A DNA stretch of 60,585 bases from Lederbergia sp. NSJ-179 (lineage in GTDB: Bacteria; Bacillota; Bacilli; Bacillales; Bacillaceae_C), in assembly GCF_022867885.1 (NCBI RefSeq), contig NZ_JALIFP010000024.1, positions 1-60,585 on the forward strand. Direction: 5' to 3'. The notes beneath the pieces were generated by a model. That model worked only from the letters and a program-made list of their open reading frames with translations. It had not been told where the DNA came from and ran no database searches. The first letter of the stretch is position 1; each line of letters begins with the position of its first letter. The translations under genes were made by a program, and so were the position numbers. Below, in pieces: positions 1 through 8,251 of the stretch.

Positions 1-576
1 TCCGGCGACAGAGGATATGACGATACGAAACTAATCGTGAAACTATGGGATGACCATGGAATAAAACCAGTCATTGATATACGAAATATGTGGAAAGATG
101 GGGAAGAAACACGTTTACTCGGGGATTACAAAAACGTTGTTCACAATTTCAAAGGAAATGTTTATTGCCATTGCCCGGTATCCGGCAAACAGCGTGAGAT
201 GGCAAATGGTGGATTTGAAAAAGACAGGGGCACACTCAAAAAGTTGTGTCCGGCTAAACAATATGGGATAGATTGCAAGGGTGCGGCTGAATGCCCAGTG
301 GCACCAGGAATTCGGATTTCGCTAGAGGAAGACCGACGCATTTTCACCCCTATTGATCGTTCCAGCTATAAATGGAAAAGAGCATACAATAAACGAACAG
401 CGGTGGAACGTGTGAATAGCCGTCTGGACGTGTCTTTCGGATTCGAGAATCATACGATCCGCGGCATGAAAAAAATGGAAGTCAAGTGTGGACTTGCCTT
501 GTGTATCATGCTTGCCATGGCATTGGGAAGAATCAAAGAGAATCAGCCCGAGAAAATGAGAAGTCTGGTATCATAA
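1..576 (+). CDS. DDE transposase, C-terminal part (5' end outside window)
   Basis: The frame is open from base 1, so the gene begins before the window. The visible part starts with a GDRGYDD stretch, which fits one of the catalytic Asp regions of DDE transposases. It then has a cysteine-bearing insert (CHCP, LCPAKQYGIDC, ECPV) and a C-terminal segment with YNKRTAVERVNSRL, which fits the Y-R-E signature around the last catalytic Glu. An in-frame GTG at 37 is not the real start. The cysteine insert and the C-terminal region recall IS1182/IS4-type transposases, but I cannot assign the IS family. Whether the element is intact cannot be seen. Confidence 0.85.
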   Translation, partial: SGDRGYDDTKLIVKLWDDHGIKPVIDIRNMWKDGEETRLLGDYKNVVHNFKGNVYCHCPVSGKQREMANGGFEKDRGTLKKLCPAKQYGIDCKGAAECPVAPGIRISLEEDRRIFTPIDRSSYKWKRAYNKRTAVERVNSRLDVSFGFENHTIRGMKKMEVKCGLALCIMLAMALGRIKENQPEKMRSLVS

Positions 577-795
577 ATTATCCACATGTTGATAAGTCAG
601 GTTTAAAAAAGCAATTTGTGGACAACGGGATTCGTATGCCCTTTTTTAGATGGTAATTATCAGAAAACAGCAACGCATCCTTTTTTATACAAAAAAAGGA
701 GTAAAATTCAACTTTTCACAAAAAAAATAATGCCCTTATTTTTTGTTCATACACCAAAAAATGATACAGCGCAAAAAGCTCAAAATGTTTTCATA
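577..795. other. Non-coding stretch after the transposase
   Basis: AT-rich DNA between the transposase stop and the rpsD promoter. It contains a short palindrome (TTATCCACATGTTGATAA region, 578-596) that may belong to the end of the insertion element. A 73-codon open frame at 616-837 has no ribosome site, runs through the rpsD promoter and resembles no family I know, so I do not call it. Confidence 0.5.
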
Positions 796-824
796 TTGAC
801 TTCACTGTCAGATCCCGATATAAT
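796..824 (+). promoter_or_regulatory. Sigma-A promoter of rpsD
   Basis: TTGACT (796-801) and TATAAT (819-824) are separated by exactly 17 bases, a near-consensus vegetative promoter. It lies about 185 bases before the rpsD start, leaving room for a long leader. Confidence 0.85.
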
Positions 825-868
825 AGTCGTTGTGTAAAATAATGCAGCCTAAATGAACACTTGATGAT

Positions 869-948
869 CGTATTTTATTCCTCTATTTATGAGGTGCATC
901 TCGTAACCCGTTGCTGCTAGGGCGAAGGTGCATGAAAATAAAATACCC
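869..948 (+). promoter_or_regulatory. Structured rpsD leader, probable S4 autoregulatory element
   Basis: A 10-bp stem is formed by GTATTTTATT (870-879) and AATAAAATAC (937-946). It encloses a loop region with a short CCC/GGG pairing and two copies of GGTGCAT. In Bacillus, ribosomal protein S4 represses its own mRNA by binding a structured leader, and position and size fit that. Assignment to that leader family is inference from location and structure, not an alignment. Confidence 0.6.
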
Positions 949-1009
949 ATTATTGTTGTCTCATATCGGTTTTTATTTTACAAAAATAAAACCAAAGGAG
1001 GAGACTTTT

Positions 1010-1612
1010 ATGTCTCGTTATACCGGCCCAAGCTGGAAAATATCCCGTCGCCTTGGCATTTCCTTGAGCGGAACGGGTAAAGAACTTGAAAAGCGCCCTT
1101 ATGCGCCTGGACAACATGGTCCAAACCAACGCAAAAAACTTTCTGAATATGGCTTACAGCTACAAGAAAAGCAAAAACTTCGCCATATGTACGGTGTTAA
1201 TGAGCGCCAATTCCATAACACGTTTGTCAAAGCGGGAAAAATGAAAGGGAAACATGGTGAAAACTTCATGATCCTTTTAGAACAACGCCTTGATAATATC
1301 GTCTATCGTCTTGGTTTAGCACGCACCCGCCGTCAAGCACGTCAACTTGTAAACCATGGTCATATCCTTGTAGATGGACGCCGTGTTGATATTCCTTCTT
1401 ACAAAGTAACACCTGGACAAACAATCAGCTTACGTGAGAAATCCCGTAATCTTGCTGTCATCAAAGAATCCGTCGAAGCGACAAATTTTGTCCCTGAATA
1501 TGTTTCTTTCGATGCTGACAAGCTTGAAGGTACTTTTACTCGCTTGCCTGAGCGTTCTGAGCTCCCAGCCGAAATTAATGAGTCCTTTATCGTTGAGTTC
1601 TACTCACGTTAA
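1010..1612 (+). CDS. rpsD: Small-subunit ribosomal protein S4
   Basis: S4 (200 aa) is a primary 16S rRNA binder that starts assembly of the 30S body. The start is the ATG at 1010 ([11 protein letters not shown]), 7 bases after AAAGGAGGAGA; an in-frame upstream ATG-like start at 911 lies in the leader and is not used. The N-terminal third carries the basic rRNA-contact region. An S4 RNA-binding fold follows (about residues 92-155, including [15 protein letters not shown] and [15 protein letters not shown]). Length and sequence match the 200-residue B. subtilis protein. It is monocistronic, with its own promoter, leader and terminator. In B. subtilis tyrS is next to it; here tyrS is 34 kb away. 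Confidence 0.98.
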   Translation: MSRYTGPSWKISRRLGISLSGTGKELEKRPYAPGQHGPNQRKKLSEYGLQLQEKQKLRHMYGVNERQFHNTFVKAGKMKGKHGENFMILLEQRLDNIVYRLGLARTRRQARQLVNHGHILVDGRRVDIPSYKVTPGQTISLREKSRNLAVIKESVEATNFVPEYVSFDADKLEGTFTRLPERSELPAEINESFIVEFYSR

Positions 1613-1640
1613 TTTCAGAGCTAATTAAAGAACAGTATTT

Positions 1641-1685
1641 AAAACCCTAGAAACAGCGTTATACCAACGCTTCTAGGGTTTTTCT
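1641..1685 (+). terminator. Terminator of rpsD
   Basis: AAAACCCTAGAA (1641-1652) pairs with TTCTAGGGTTTT (1671-1682), with further pairing inside (AGCGTT/AACGCT), followed by TTT. It is a strong Rho-independent terminator 28 bases after the stop. Confidence 0.9.
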
Positions 1686-2016
1686 TTGTTTGAAAGGTTT
1701 GTAAACAACCCCTTTTACCTCCATTAATTTGGGGGAGTTATTCGCATAAAAAATATTAAATGTGAACAGACATTTGAGAAAACAACTAATTCCCCCCGTT
1801 ACACAATCAAAAATTACGTGTTAAATAAAAAAGTGACCCGTCCATAAATGCCAGCCCGCACTGAGTGAAGGTCTTTTTAACCCACAAACTCCACACCTGT
1901 TATATTTTCAAACTTTAAATAATCCACCATTCCAAACGTTTGTTTCCAATAAATTTCTTACGTTTTAGATAATAAATCAAATGATTTTCAATGCATGGGA
2001 GGCAGGGAGGTGCTAC
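1686..2016. other. Intergenic, nothing recognised
   Basis: About 330 bases of AT-rich DNA between the rpsD terminator and the broken small frame on the minus strand. I see no coding frame with a ribosome site and no clear repeat. Confidence 0.4.
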
Positions 2017-2208
2017 CTACCAATCATCATGGCGACGTTGTTCTTCTCGACATCGGCATTCAAAGCGCTCTCTTCGTTCTCTTTCGCGTTCGTGTTCGCT
2101 TCTCACTTCACGATCTTCGTTCCCTCAAAAAGTGAAAAGCGCCCCATCCGCATAAAGATAGGTTGCTTCAAAATTACTGCAATCCCCTCCTAGATTAATG
2201 GCAATCAT
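2017..2208 (-). pseudogene. Broken small ORF with Glu/Arg-rich tail (possible spore protein)
   Basis: Reading from ATG at 2208, 27 codons (ending ADGALFTF) run into an in-frame TGA at 2125-2127. The same frame then continues for 35 codons ending in a charged, cysteine-containing tail (ERERERRERFECRC ... RRHDDW) and TAG. An alternative TTG start behind an AGGAGGGG site gives a second frame that would need a one-base shift to join the same tail. Either way one mutation separates the two halves. The tail has the codon use and composition of a real small protein, and the next genes are spore-coat type. No family is recognised. It may also be non-coding. Confidence 0.35.
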
Positions 2209-2311
2209 AGTTCATAAACCATTTTTAACCTATTTATCTCCCCTACGATGTATTTGTCCATTTCAAAAAGGAGCTTTAAAACATTTAATAGTAGTGAATG
2301 GAGGTGATTCA

Positions 2312-2515
2312 ATGTTTGCCCGTAATAGGCCAATAGTTTGCCCCCCAAGATATATGGTCAGGGATCATTTTATTCGCCGGCCTCAGCCAATTATCCATCC
2401 TATCGTGCGTGTTAATCGTGTAAATGTTGTAGATGTACCTAAACATATTTACAGACCTACTACTAGAAATGAATTCGTTGAACATAAAATGAGACAGCCA
2501 TTTTGTCGATGGTAA
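2312..2515 (+). CDS. CotD-like small spore coat protein
   Basis: A 67-residue protein starting MFARNRPIVCPPRYM behind a good GGAGGTG site (2300-2306). A longer in-frame start at 2198 has no ribosome site. The layout, CPP near the N-terminus, then repeated Pro/His/Val-rich text (PIIHPIVRVNRVNVVDVPKH) and a terminal C-R-W, is that of the inner spore coat protein CotD family, which is rich in His, Pro and Cys. It would be made in the mother cell and deposited in the coat. I see no clear sporulation promoter. The family call rests on composition and layout. Confidence 0.65.
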   Translation: MFARNRPIVCPPRYMVRDHFIRRPQPIIHPIVRVNRVNVVDVPKHIYRPTTRNEFVEHKMRQPFCRW

Positions 2516-2554
2516 ATTTTAGAAATTCTATATTTTATTTAAAGGAGGTGATTA

Positions 2555-2662
2555 ATGATGAGCGAGTATGAGCATGGACATGGATCAGGATTTGCTCTAA
2601 TCGTGGTTCTGTTTATTCTTTTAATTATTGTAGGGACTGCTTACGTTGGCGGTGGATTTTAG
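2555..2662 (+). CDS. YjcZ-family tiny membrane sporulation protein
   Basis: A 35-residue peptide ([17 protein letters not shown] ... AYVGGGF) with an AAAGGAGGTG site 4-5 bases before the ATG. It has a polar His/Gly N-terminus, one hydrophobic helix ([17 protein letters not shown]) and a Gly-rich C-terminus. This is the signature of the very short YjcZ-type proteins found in many copies in sporulating Bacillaceae. Role unknown; expected in the spore or mother-cell membrane. It lies 39 bases after the CotD-like gene and is probably expressed with it. A second ATG at 2558 is an equally possible start. Confidence 0.85.
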   Translation: MMSEYEHGHGSGFALIVVLFILLIIVGTAYVGGGF

Positions 2663-2674
2663 TAATTTGAAAGC

Positions 2675-2699
2675 GACCCACCTACAAAAGGTGGGCCGC
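2675..2699 (+). terminator. Hairpin after the YjcZ-like gene
   Basis: CCCACCT (2677-2683) pairs with AGGTGGG (2689-2695) around a 5-base loop. There is no U-run afterwards, so it may be a weak terminator or an mRNA end-stabiliser. Confidence 0.5.
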
Positions 2700-2764
2700 C
2701 CTCTACGGCAAACAATGCTCGAATGAGTTAATTATAAATTAGCTTTCAGAAATTAACAACTTGA

Positions 2765-2815
2765 CACATACGCCGCACGTGCTAAAGGCGTTGGTGAAAG
2801 TTGAACTTGTGTAAT
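2765..2815 (-). pseudogene. Fragment of a second methyltransferase copy
   Basis: About 50 bases closely match 3869-3920 inside the methyltransferase gene 1 kb away, both containing GTGCTAAAGGCGTTGGTGAA. On the minus strand the fragment encodes the same QLSPTPLARAA motif. Flanking bases do not match. This is a remnant of a duplicate or of an earlier gene copy. Confidence 0.7.
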
Positions 2816-2829
2816 TTAATGGCGGTAAA

Positions 2830-3015
2830 ATGCAAAAATCGAGAAGAATCGAAGCGGATAATTGGGATTTATTATAATATAAAGAATTGTCGGAAGCGGA
2901 TTTGCAAAATGAAAATTATCAATACGTATTTATTGTCTTATCGAACGCTCAAGTTTATATTTGGGCAATTGACGTAGCTGAAATGGGATTATTTATTTTT
3001 GGAAAAAATGTATAA
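2830..3015 (+). pseudogene. Remnant ORF interrupted by a stop codon
   Basis: ATG at 2830 opens 15 codons (MQKSRRIEADNWDLL), then TAA at 2875-2877. The same frame continues for 45 codons (KELSEADLQNENYQYVFIV ... FIFGKNV) to TAA at 3013. The amino-acid composition looks natural, but there is no good ribosome site and I recognise no family. It sits next to the methyltransferase fragment, in what seems to be a patch of decayed genes. Confidence 0.35.
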
Positions 3016-3024
3016 TTAAGTCAG

Positions 3025-3043
3025 CCCCAGGCTATGCCTGGGG
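3025..3043. repeat. Perfect 8-bp inverted repeat
   Basis: CCCCAGGC and GCCTGGGG flank TAT. It is very stable but has no U-run on either side. It could be a transcript end or the hairpin end of a lost mobile element. Confidence 0.5.
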
Positions 3044-3226
3044 AAATGCGTGAGAAATGATAACAAAAAGTTCTCCTTTGCTATACTAGGAATTGGTTTC
3101 GCCAGCCAAATTCTTAAGCAAGGAAGGACGGTACCCATGAGTAGCAATAGGAGCCCACCCTCGATTGGATTGTAATTATCATACATATTTATTCCGAAAT
3201 ATCGTCGAACTTCTTCAAAGCATGTT

Positions 3227-4141
3227 TTATTGTTTTACCGCATGAAGGTAATGTATGGTTTCAAAAGCTGTTAGATAATCTGTCCGATTAGAAAAATAAA
3301 GCTCATTTATTTTATCTGGTGTTAAATGTTCATAAATCTGCAAACCTGACTTCTCTAACATCTTCTCGACATCAGAATAGGAATAACACGATTTCATTGG
3401 CTCTCCGCCTGCCGCAGCCATTTTCACCATGTTTTCTACTCTATTCGAAATTCCTTTCTCTTCAAATAGTCTTTCATCTGGATAATCAAAGACGATAGAG
3501 CTTCCTACCGGGACGTTAGAAAATAAATGATCGATTAAGCAAGATAGTTCCTCTTTCGTTAAATAATAGGAAACACCTAAGAGACTGAAGAACGTTTTTT
3601 TGTTAGCAAAACCTTCATTTATCAGATTCTGATAGGAAAATTTCTTAGTGAAGTCCATCGGGACAAAATGAAGATGACTCGGTAATTTTAAATCGACTTC
3701 ATCCAACCTTTTCTTTTTAAATTCCTGGGTTGCTGGGTGATCAATTTCAAATATGTCCAGGATGTTTTCCAATTCTGGATGTCTAAAACAGAATGTATCC
3801 AACCCGGCTCCCAATATGACATATTGTTTTAATCCTAATCGAATTTCATTACGTAATACTTTTTCACAATACGCAGCGCGTGCTAAAGGCGTTGGTGAAA
3901 GTTGAATTTGTGTAATCCATTTTAAAATTTCATCTGGATTGTCCTTAAATTTTTCCGCAATATCCTTGTTGAAAAACTGTATGCCTTGAACCATATTATC
4001 CTTGATGTTATTGAATTCTTTGGGTGAAATTAAATCTTTAGCGACAAAGTCGTCAAAAATTTTTGGTGTATCGAATTGACTATGGTAGGCTCTGCCAAAA
4101 GCAGAAACTAATGAGGTTATACTAGACTCACCTTGTGTCAT
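3227..4141 (-). CDS. SAM-dependent methyltransferase, leucine carboxyl methyltransferase (LCM/TIGR00027) type
   Basis: About 304 residues. The SAM-binding loop is VILGAGLDTFCFR (near residue 111), with IFEIDHPATQEFKK as the acidic second motif; this GAGLDT...FE-D-P pattern is typical of the LCM-like family of O-methyltransferases, often found near secondary metabolism. I chose ATG at 4141 (MTQGESSITSLVSAFGRAYHS) because the GGAG site lies inside the codons after the earlier ATG at 4159. It has its own near-consensus promoter and a leader hairpin. The substrate cannot be told. A degraded partial copy lies at 2765-2815. Confidence 0.85.
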   Translation of the reverse strand: MTQGESSITSLVSAFGRAYHSQFDTPKIFDDFVAKDLISPKEFNNIKDNMVQGIQFFNKDIAEKFKDNPDEILKWITQIQLSPTPLARAAYCEKVLRNEIRLGLKQYVILGAGLDTFCFRHPELENILDIFEIDHPATQEFKKKRLDEVDLKLPSHLHFVPMDFTKKFSYQNLINEGFANKKTFFSLLGVSYYLTKEELSCLIDHLFSNVPVGSSIVFDYPDERLFEEKGISNRVENMVKMAAAGGEPMKSCYSYSDVEKMLEKSGLQIYEHLTPDKINELYFSNRTDYLTAFETIHYLHAVKQ

Positions 4142-4167
4142 GCAACCGCACTCCTTCACTAAACCAA

Positions 4168-4199
4168 AATAGGATTCCCCTGGCCAGGAGAACCCTATT
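4168..4199 (-). promoter_or_regulatory. Leader hairpin before the methyltransferase (possible attenuator)
   Basis: AATAGGATTCCCCTGG (4168-4183) and CCAGGAGAACCCTATT (4184-4199) are inverted repeats matching at 14 of 16 positions with no spacer. On the minus strand the hairpin is transcribed about 20 bases after the predicted start of transcription. It is followed by TTTT and then the ribosome site, the layout of a leader terminator. Confidence 0.5.
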
Positions 4200-4224
4200 A
4201 TATAGTCAAAAATCGTAAAAGTAA

Positions 4225-4253
4225 ATTATAGCATAAATCAATTTTTTTGTCAA
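4225..4253 (-). promoter_or_regulatory. Sigma-A promoter of the methyltransferase
   Basis: On the minus strand TTGACA (4253-4248) and TATAAT (4230-4225) are 17 bases apart: a full consensus promoter. Confidence 0.85.
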
Positions 4254-4325
4254 ATAAAAAGCGTTGAACTTTACTGTCGATTGCAAATGATCATAGATTT
4301 TCTTCTCAACGGTTTTATCCTGCTA

Positions 4326-5083
4326 TCATTTTACCGCAAGCTGATCGAGGACACACTTGAGTCGTTGTTGTGGGTCCTTGAATTGTGCATGTTGACGCCA
4401 CTCCTGCACAATGCTTCCATCCTTTATATAAATAATACGATCCGCATGCGCTGCTACAGTCGGTTCATGCGTAACGATCAAAATCGTTTGTCCATAATTT
4501 TCCCTCATCCGCTCGAAAAGCTGTAATACTTCATCTGTCGTAGTCGAATCTAAATTACCCGTTGGCTCATCTGCAATGAGTAGAGCGGGATGATGGATCA
4601 GAGCCCGGGCAATCGCGATTCTTTGCTGCTGCCCGCCCGAAAGTTGGCTGGGAAAATGCTTCCGCCGCTCATATAGACCAACAAACTCTAATAATTGTTT
4701 TGTCCGTTCCATAATTTCTTTCTTTTTCATACCAGCAAGGACAAGTGGAAGTGAAACATTATCCTCTGCTGTAATGCCATGTAACAAATTAAAGGATTGG
4801 AAAATAAAACCCATTTTTTCTCTCCTAAATATTGTGGAGTGTGGTTCGTTGAAAAGTAAATGGTTTACATTTTTGCCTTCGAAATAGATATTCCCTTCAG
4901 AAGAGCGCTCCATCCCCCCAATATATGCATCAGTGTCGATTTACCAGATCCGCTCGGACCCATGATGGCGACAAACTCTCCTTTTTGAATTTGAAAATGG
5001 ACGGAACGTAGCGCCACAACACGATTCCTCCCTAGCTCAAAAGTTTTAGAGAGATTACTAATTTCTAAGAATGATTCTGTCAA
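4326..5083 (-). pseudogene. ABC transporter ATPase, broken by a one-base frameshift
   Basis: A MacB/LolD-type ATPase in two frames. The first part starts with TTG at 5083 behind AAGGAGG and carries the Walker [10 protein letters not shown] (residues 42-50), ending at LMHILGG. The second frame resumes with [16 protein letters not shown] and contains the Q-loop (GFIFQSFNLL), the signature LSGGQQQRIAIARAL, Walker B (LLIADEPTGNLD) and the H-loop (IVTHEP). The break is at a run of six Gs (4914-4919 on the plus strand); a seventh G would restore one 250-residue protein. It works with the FtsX-type permease directly upstream. Either a real mutation, a slippage site, or a sequencing error. Confidence 0.85.
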
Positions 5084-5173
5084 TATAAAAACCTCCTTGC
5101 TAATATGCTTCCTAATATAAGGAAGGGCTGTCAACACCGATACCTGAAATTCCCACAAATGAAGATGCTCATA

Positions 5174-7783
5174 TTAACCAGCCGCTTTAAATACATCCAT
5201 AATGCTCATTCGTGCTATTTTCCCTGCCATAGGTATCGTCGATAACACGGACAATACAAACAATATGAAGTACAGCACGCCTATGTTTTCAAAGGGGATA
5301 TGGTCAAATATACCCTTAAATCCGCTGGAACTAATATAGACAGAAATGAGTAGTATGGCTGCCGTTATTGTACCGATGAATAAAGATAAAACGGCCAGGA
5401 TCACCCCTTGCCAGGCGACCAACTTCATCATTTGAAAGGGGGTTAAATAAATAGATCGCAAGACGGCATATTCACGTCTCCTTGCATGGATTCCTGCATT
5501 AAGCGCGTTCAGCACACCACCAATACCAGCAACTGTTACGATCACCGTAATGCCTTGTAACATGGCTAGGGCCTGTTGGCGTGTAGTTTCAAATGTACTT
5601 GTCGCTTCCGCTGTTTGTATCCATCTCATCTCCGGATATTCTCGTTGTAAGAGCTGAAGATGTTGCTTCATATGTTCGTCATAACCATCCTTAATATTGA
5701 CTAAAATTTCGTCTAAACCATTTGGCTTAAAGTCAGGATGGCTTTCGGCTATTAATAATTGGTTCAGATGGAATTGATCCATCTTGTCGATAATATCAAC
5801 AATCGTAACGGAAGTGGATTGATCATCCACAACGAATGGTAAGGAATCGCCTATTTTTATTCCTAATTCATTCGCAAGGTCTTGTGGCAAAACACCTGCA
5901 TCCTCTACTATGTCATCTGGCAATGAGACTAAATCCCATTCCGCCAACTCCTGCAAATCTGTCACACCGTAAGATATCAAATGATCTACACTTGTGGAAG
6001 TAGCTTGAGTATCGTGATCATTTAACTTAGCGGTGCGAGAGCTCGGTAATGGCAGAACCTTCTCCACCCACTCTATTCCTTCCATTTCATGCTTTAAATA
6101 CCACGGCATTTCAGGGGAAAATGAAATTTCTTGATGTGCACTTATAAAAAAATCCGCTTTCAAGCGATCGGCAAGAGACACGGCATCAGGGCGATTCATA
6201 AATTGAAATAATGTTGCTACAGGAATGTATATTGCAATAATTAGCGCCATTAAAATCACCGGAAACATTTGAGATCTTTCTACCATCAACCTTTGGGCAG
6301 ATAATCGAAATAATCGACTCGTCATCCGTTCCGGTAACAAAGTGATGAATCGCAATAAGGAAACACCTAGCCAAACAGTCATACTTAACATGGCGATGAT
6401 CAATAATAGTCCACCAATCATACTGAACAACGCTTTCATATTCATCTCTGCAATACTAGTATTAATACTCGAAAGAAAAAAGCTGGCCACCCAGAATAAT
6501 AATCCGATAACAGTACAGACGAGCCACCATATACTTTTTCCACTGTACGCATCCGCTTGATCGTCCGCATTATCCAATGATTCACGAAAACTCTGTACCG
6601 GTTCTGTATGACGAACCTTCCTGACAATTCCAAGAGAAGCTAGTAGGACAACGAGCCAGGCTCCAAGGGCAATGATGACCATCCCTATGCCACCGCTTGA
6701 CCGCTCATCAACGATCAGTTCTAAATGTAATAACCTAGAAGCCCACGCCACTCCACGGTCACTAAATAACCAAGCGAAAAAAAATCCTAATAATGATCCA
6801 ATCGCTCCGATAATCGCCCACTCGTAAATGACCATTTTCATCAGTTGTTCGGGACTCCCACCCACTGCACGAATAACGGCCAGTTCTCTTAATCTTTCTC
6901 GGTATGTTGTTTGCATCATACCGTAAACCAAAATCATACTGGCGATAAATGCAATGATACTCAAGATGTAGCCAAACACACGAAAAAAAAGGTATTGCTC
7001 CCCTTCTTCCTCCAGTCCATGCAAGGCATCTACACGAACTTCGGCTGGCAACTGACTTTTCAACTCACTCCCGGTTAGGGCTACATTAGTTCCAGGTTCA
7101 AACTCAATCAGCACAGGGTTGATTATTTCTGACAGCCCCAAAACTTCTTGTAACGACGGTAAATGAAAGAACACCCAATCTTCAACAGATTTCCCTGTAT
7201 TTTTCGTTGACTGCACGACTTCGGCTACTCTCCAAGTAACATTCCCTCCGCTAAGTAAATCAATTGTAATGGAATCAGATACCGCTACATTCCAGCGATC
7301 GGCTAAGCTTTTGGACAAAGCTGCTTCATAGTCTGACAAATCTTGCTCAAATTTGTAATACTCCTTTGTAAGTCTTGCATTATCAACTCCAACATAATGA
7401 AACTCTGTATCATCCATGACAGCGCCTTGATTTTCGTATAAAATTCTTCCAGCCATTTTCCCTTCTAATGCTAGACCGACTGAACGAATTTGCTCAAAGC
7501 GATAGATCTCCTCCAGTATGGAAGTGTCTAAACCACTCCATTCATCTCCATCTAAAGGAGGAGCCGAACTAATCCTAATATCTGCTGAACCATATTCATC
7601 CTTAAACCGTTGTTGCAAATCCTGATTAAACATCATATGTAGCTGAAACATGGAACACAATAAACCGACACTTAAAGCGATGGCCAAAATCGAGAATAAG
7701 GACCTGCCTTTTTTGACGAACAGCATTTTGAGGGATAATTGCCATAGTTTACTAACCACTATATTCCACATTCCCTTCATCAA
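5174..7783 (-). CDS. FtsX/MacB-type ABC transporter permease
   Basis: 869 residues. An N-terminal membrane helix (near residues 28-48) is followed by a large extracytoplasmic domain, three helices (about 270-390, FtsX domain with RELAVIRAVGGSPEQLMK), a second transmembrane segment pair, another outer domain, and a final FtsX domain containing RRREYAVLRSIYLTPFQMMK. Two FtsX cores in one chain are usual for Gram-positive lipoprotein, antimicrobial-peptide or adhesion-related exporters. It is first in a two-gene operon with the frameshifted ATPase, 90 bases apart. The start is uncertain: TTG at 7783 lacks a clear ribosome site, and a GGGAG site lies 45 bases further up in front of a different frame. 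The substrate is unknown. Confidence 0.88.
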   Translation of the reverse strand: MMKGMWNIVVSKLWQLSLKMLFVKKGRSLFSILAIALSVGLLCSMFQLHMMFNQDLQQRFKDEYGSADIRISSAPPLDGDEWSGLDTSILEEIYRFEQIRSVGLALEGKMAGRILYENQGAVMDDTEFHYVGVDNARLTKEYYKFEQDLSDYEAALSKSLADRWNVAVSDSITIDLLSGGNVTWRVAEVVQSTKNTGKSVEDWVFFHLPSLQEVLGLSEIINPVLIEFEPGTNVALTGSELKSQLPAEVRVDALHGLEEEGEQYLFFRVFGYILSIIAFIASMILVYGMMQTTYRERLRELAVIRAVGGSPEQLMKMVIYEWAIIGAIGSLLGFFFAWLFSDRGVAWASRLLHLELIVDERSSGGIGMVIIALGAWLVVLLASLGIVRKVRHTEPVQSFRESLDNADDQADAYSGKSIWWLVCTVIGLLFWVASFFLSSINTSIAEMNMKALFSMIGGLLLIIAMLSMTVWLGVSLLRFITLLPERMTSRLFRLSAQRLMVERSQMFPVILMALIIAIYIPVATLFQFMNRPDAVSLADRLKADFFISAHQEISFSPEMPWYLKHEMEGIEWVEKVLPLPSSRTAKLNDHDTQATSTSVDHLISYGVTDLQELAEWDLVSLPDDIVEDAGVLPQDLANELGIKIGDSLPFVVDDQSTSVTIVDIIDKMDQFHLNQLLIAESHPDFKPNGLDEILVNIKDGYDEHMKQHLQLLQREYPEMRWIQTAEATSTFETTRQQALAMLQGITVIVTVAGIGGVLNALNAGIHARRREYAVLRSIYLTPFQMMKLVAWQGVILAVLSLFIGTITAAILLISVYISSSGFKGIFDHIPFENIGVLYFILFVLSVLSTIPMAGKIARMSIMDVFKAAG

Positions 7784-8151
7784 AGGAATTCTGATACCAA
7801 TGAGCCTGCGAAGTAAACATTTTTTAATATTCTCCCTTTAGACCCATTCATTGCTTATGTGAATAAGATACCGCTTCCATTTGAATAAACTATACAATCG
7901 TATTGACAATTTATCAACATAAATAGCAGATTTTTAAATAATCTTGTTGTTTGTCTATATGAATCACCCTATAAATAAATGTGAGATTTTCAACTTTTCA
8001 TCCAAAATAAAAATAGTCCCTATCGCTAATAAAATCTTAACAAAATATTTATTGCTGTACTTTAGGTGGAGGATTTTCCATTTTTGTATGGCTGACTGCC
8101 CGTTAATGGAGGAGACAAGAGCTTTTTTAAGAGTATCACTTCGCTGGCCCA
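7784..8151. other. Intergenic between the ABC exporter and des
   Basis: A divergent spacer that must hold the promoter of the exporter. A 94-codon frame on the plus strand at 7944 overlaps the des control region, lacks a ribosome site and is not called. Apart from the palindrome described next I see nothing definite. Confidence 0.4.
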
Positions 8152-8219
8152 ACCATGATATTTATCATGGTGTCCCCATGACATCTATGCCTTATATTCT
8201 ATTTATATTCACCTATAAT
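8152..8219 (+). promoter_or_regulatory. des control region: 20-bp palindrome plus promoter
   Basis: ACCATGATA (8152-8160) and TATCATGGT (8163-8171) form a 9-bp-arm palindrome, followed by a further CATGACA half-like element (8178-8184). A -10 box TATAAT (8214-8219) lies 33 bases before des, with only a poor -35 (CTTATA, 8191-8196). A weak -35 with an upstream palindrome is what an activator such as phosphorylated DesR needs. That DesR binds here is inference from gene context. Confidence 0.55.
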
Positions 8220-8251
8220 AAAGGATAATGATCGTTGGGAAGGAGAAATGA

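Noticed and set aside
616-837. 73-codon frame between the transposase and rpsD
   Set aside because: No ribosome site, overlaps the near-consensus rpsD promoter, low-complexity AT-rich origin.
1981-2193. 70-codon plus-strand frame
   Set aside because: It is the complement of the charged minus-strand frame; its Ser/Phe-rich text is what GAA/CGN codons give on the other strand.
7944-8228. 94-codon frame upstream of des
   Set aside because: Covers the palindrome and promoter of des and lacks a ribosome site.
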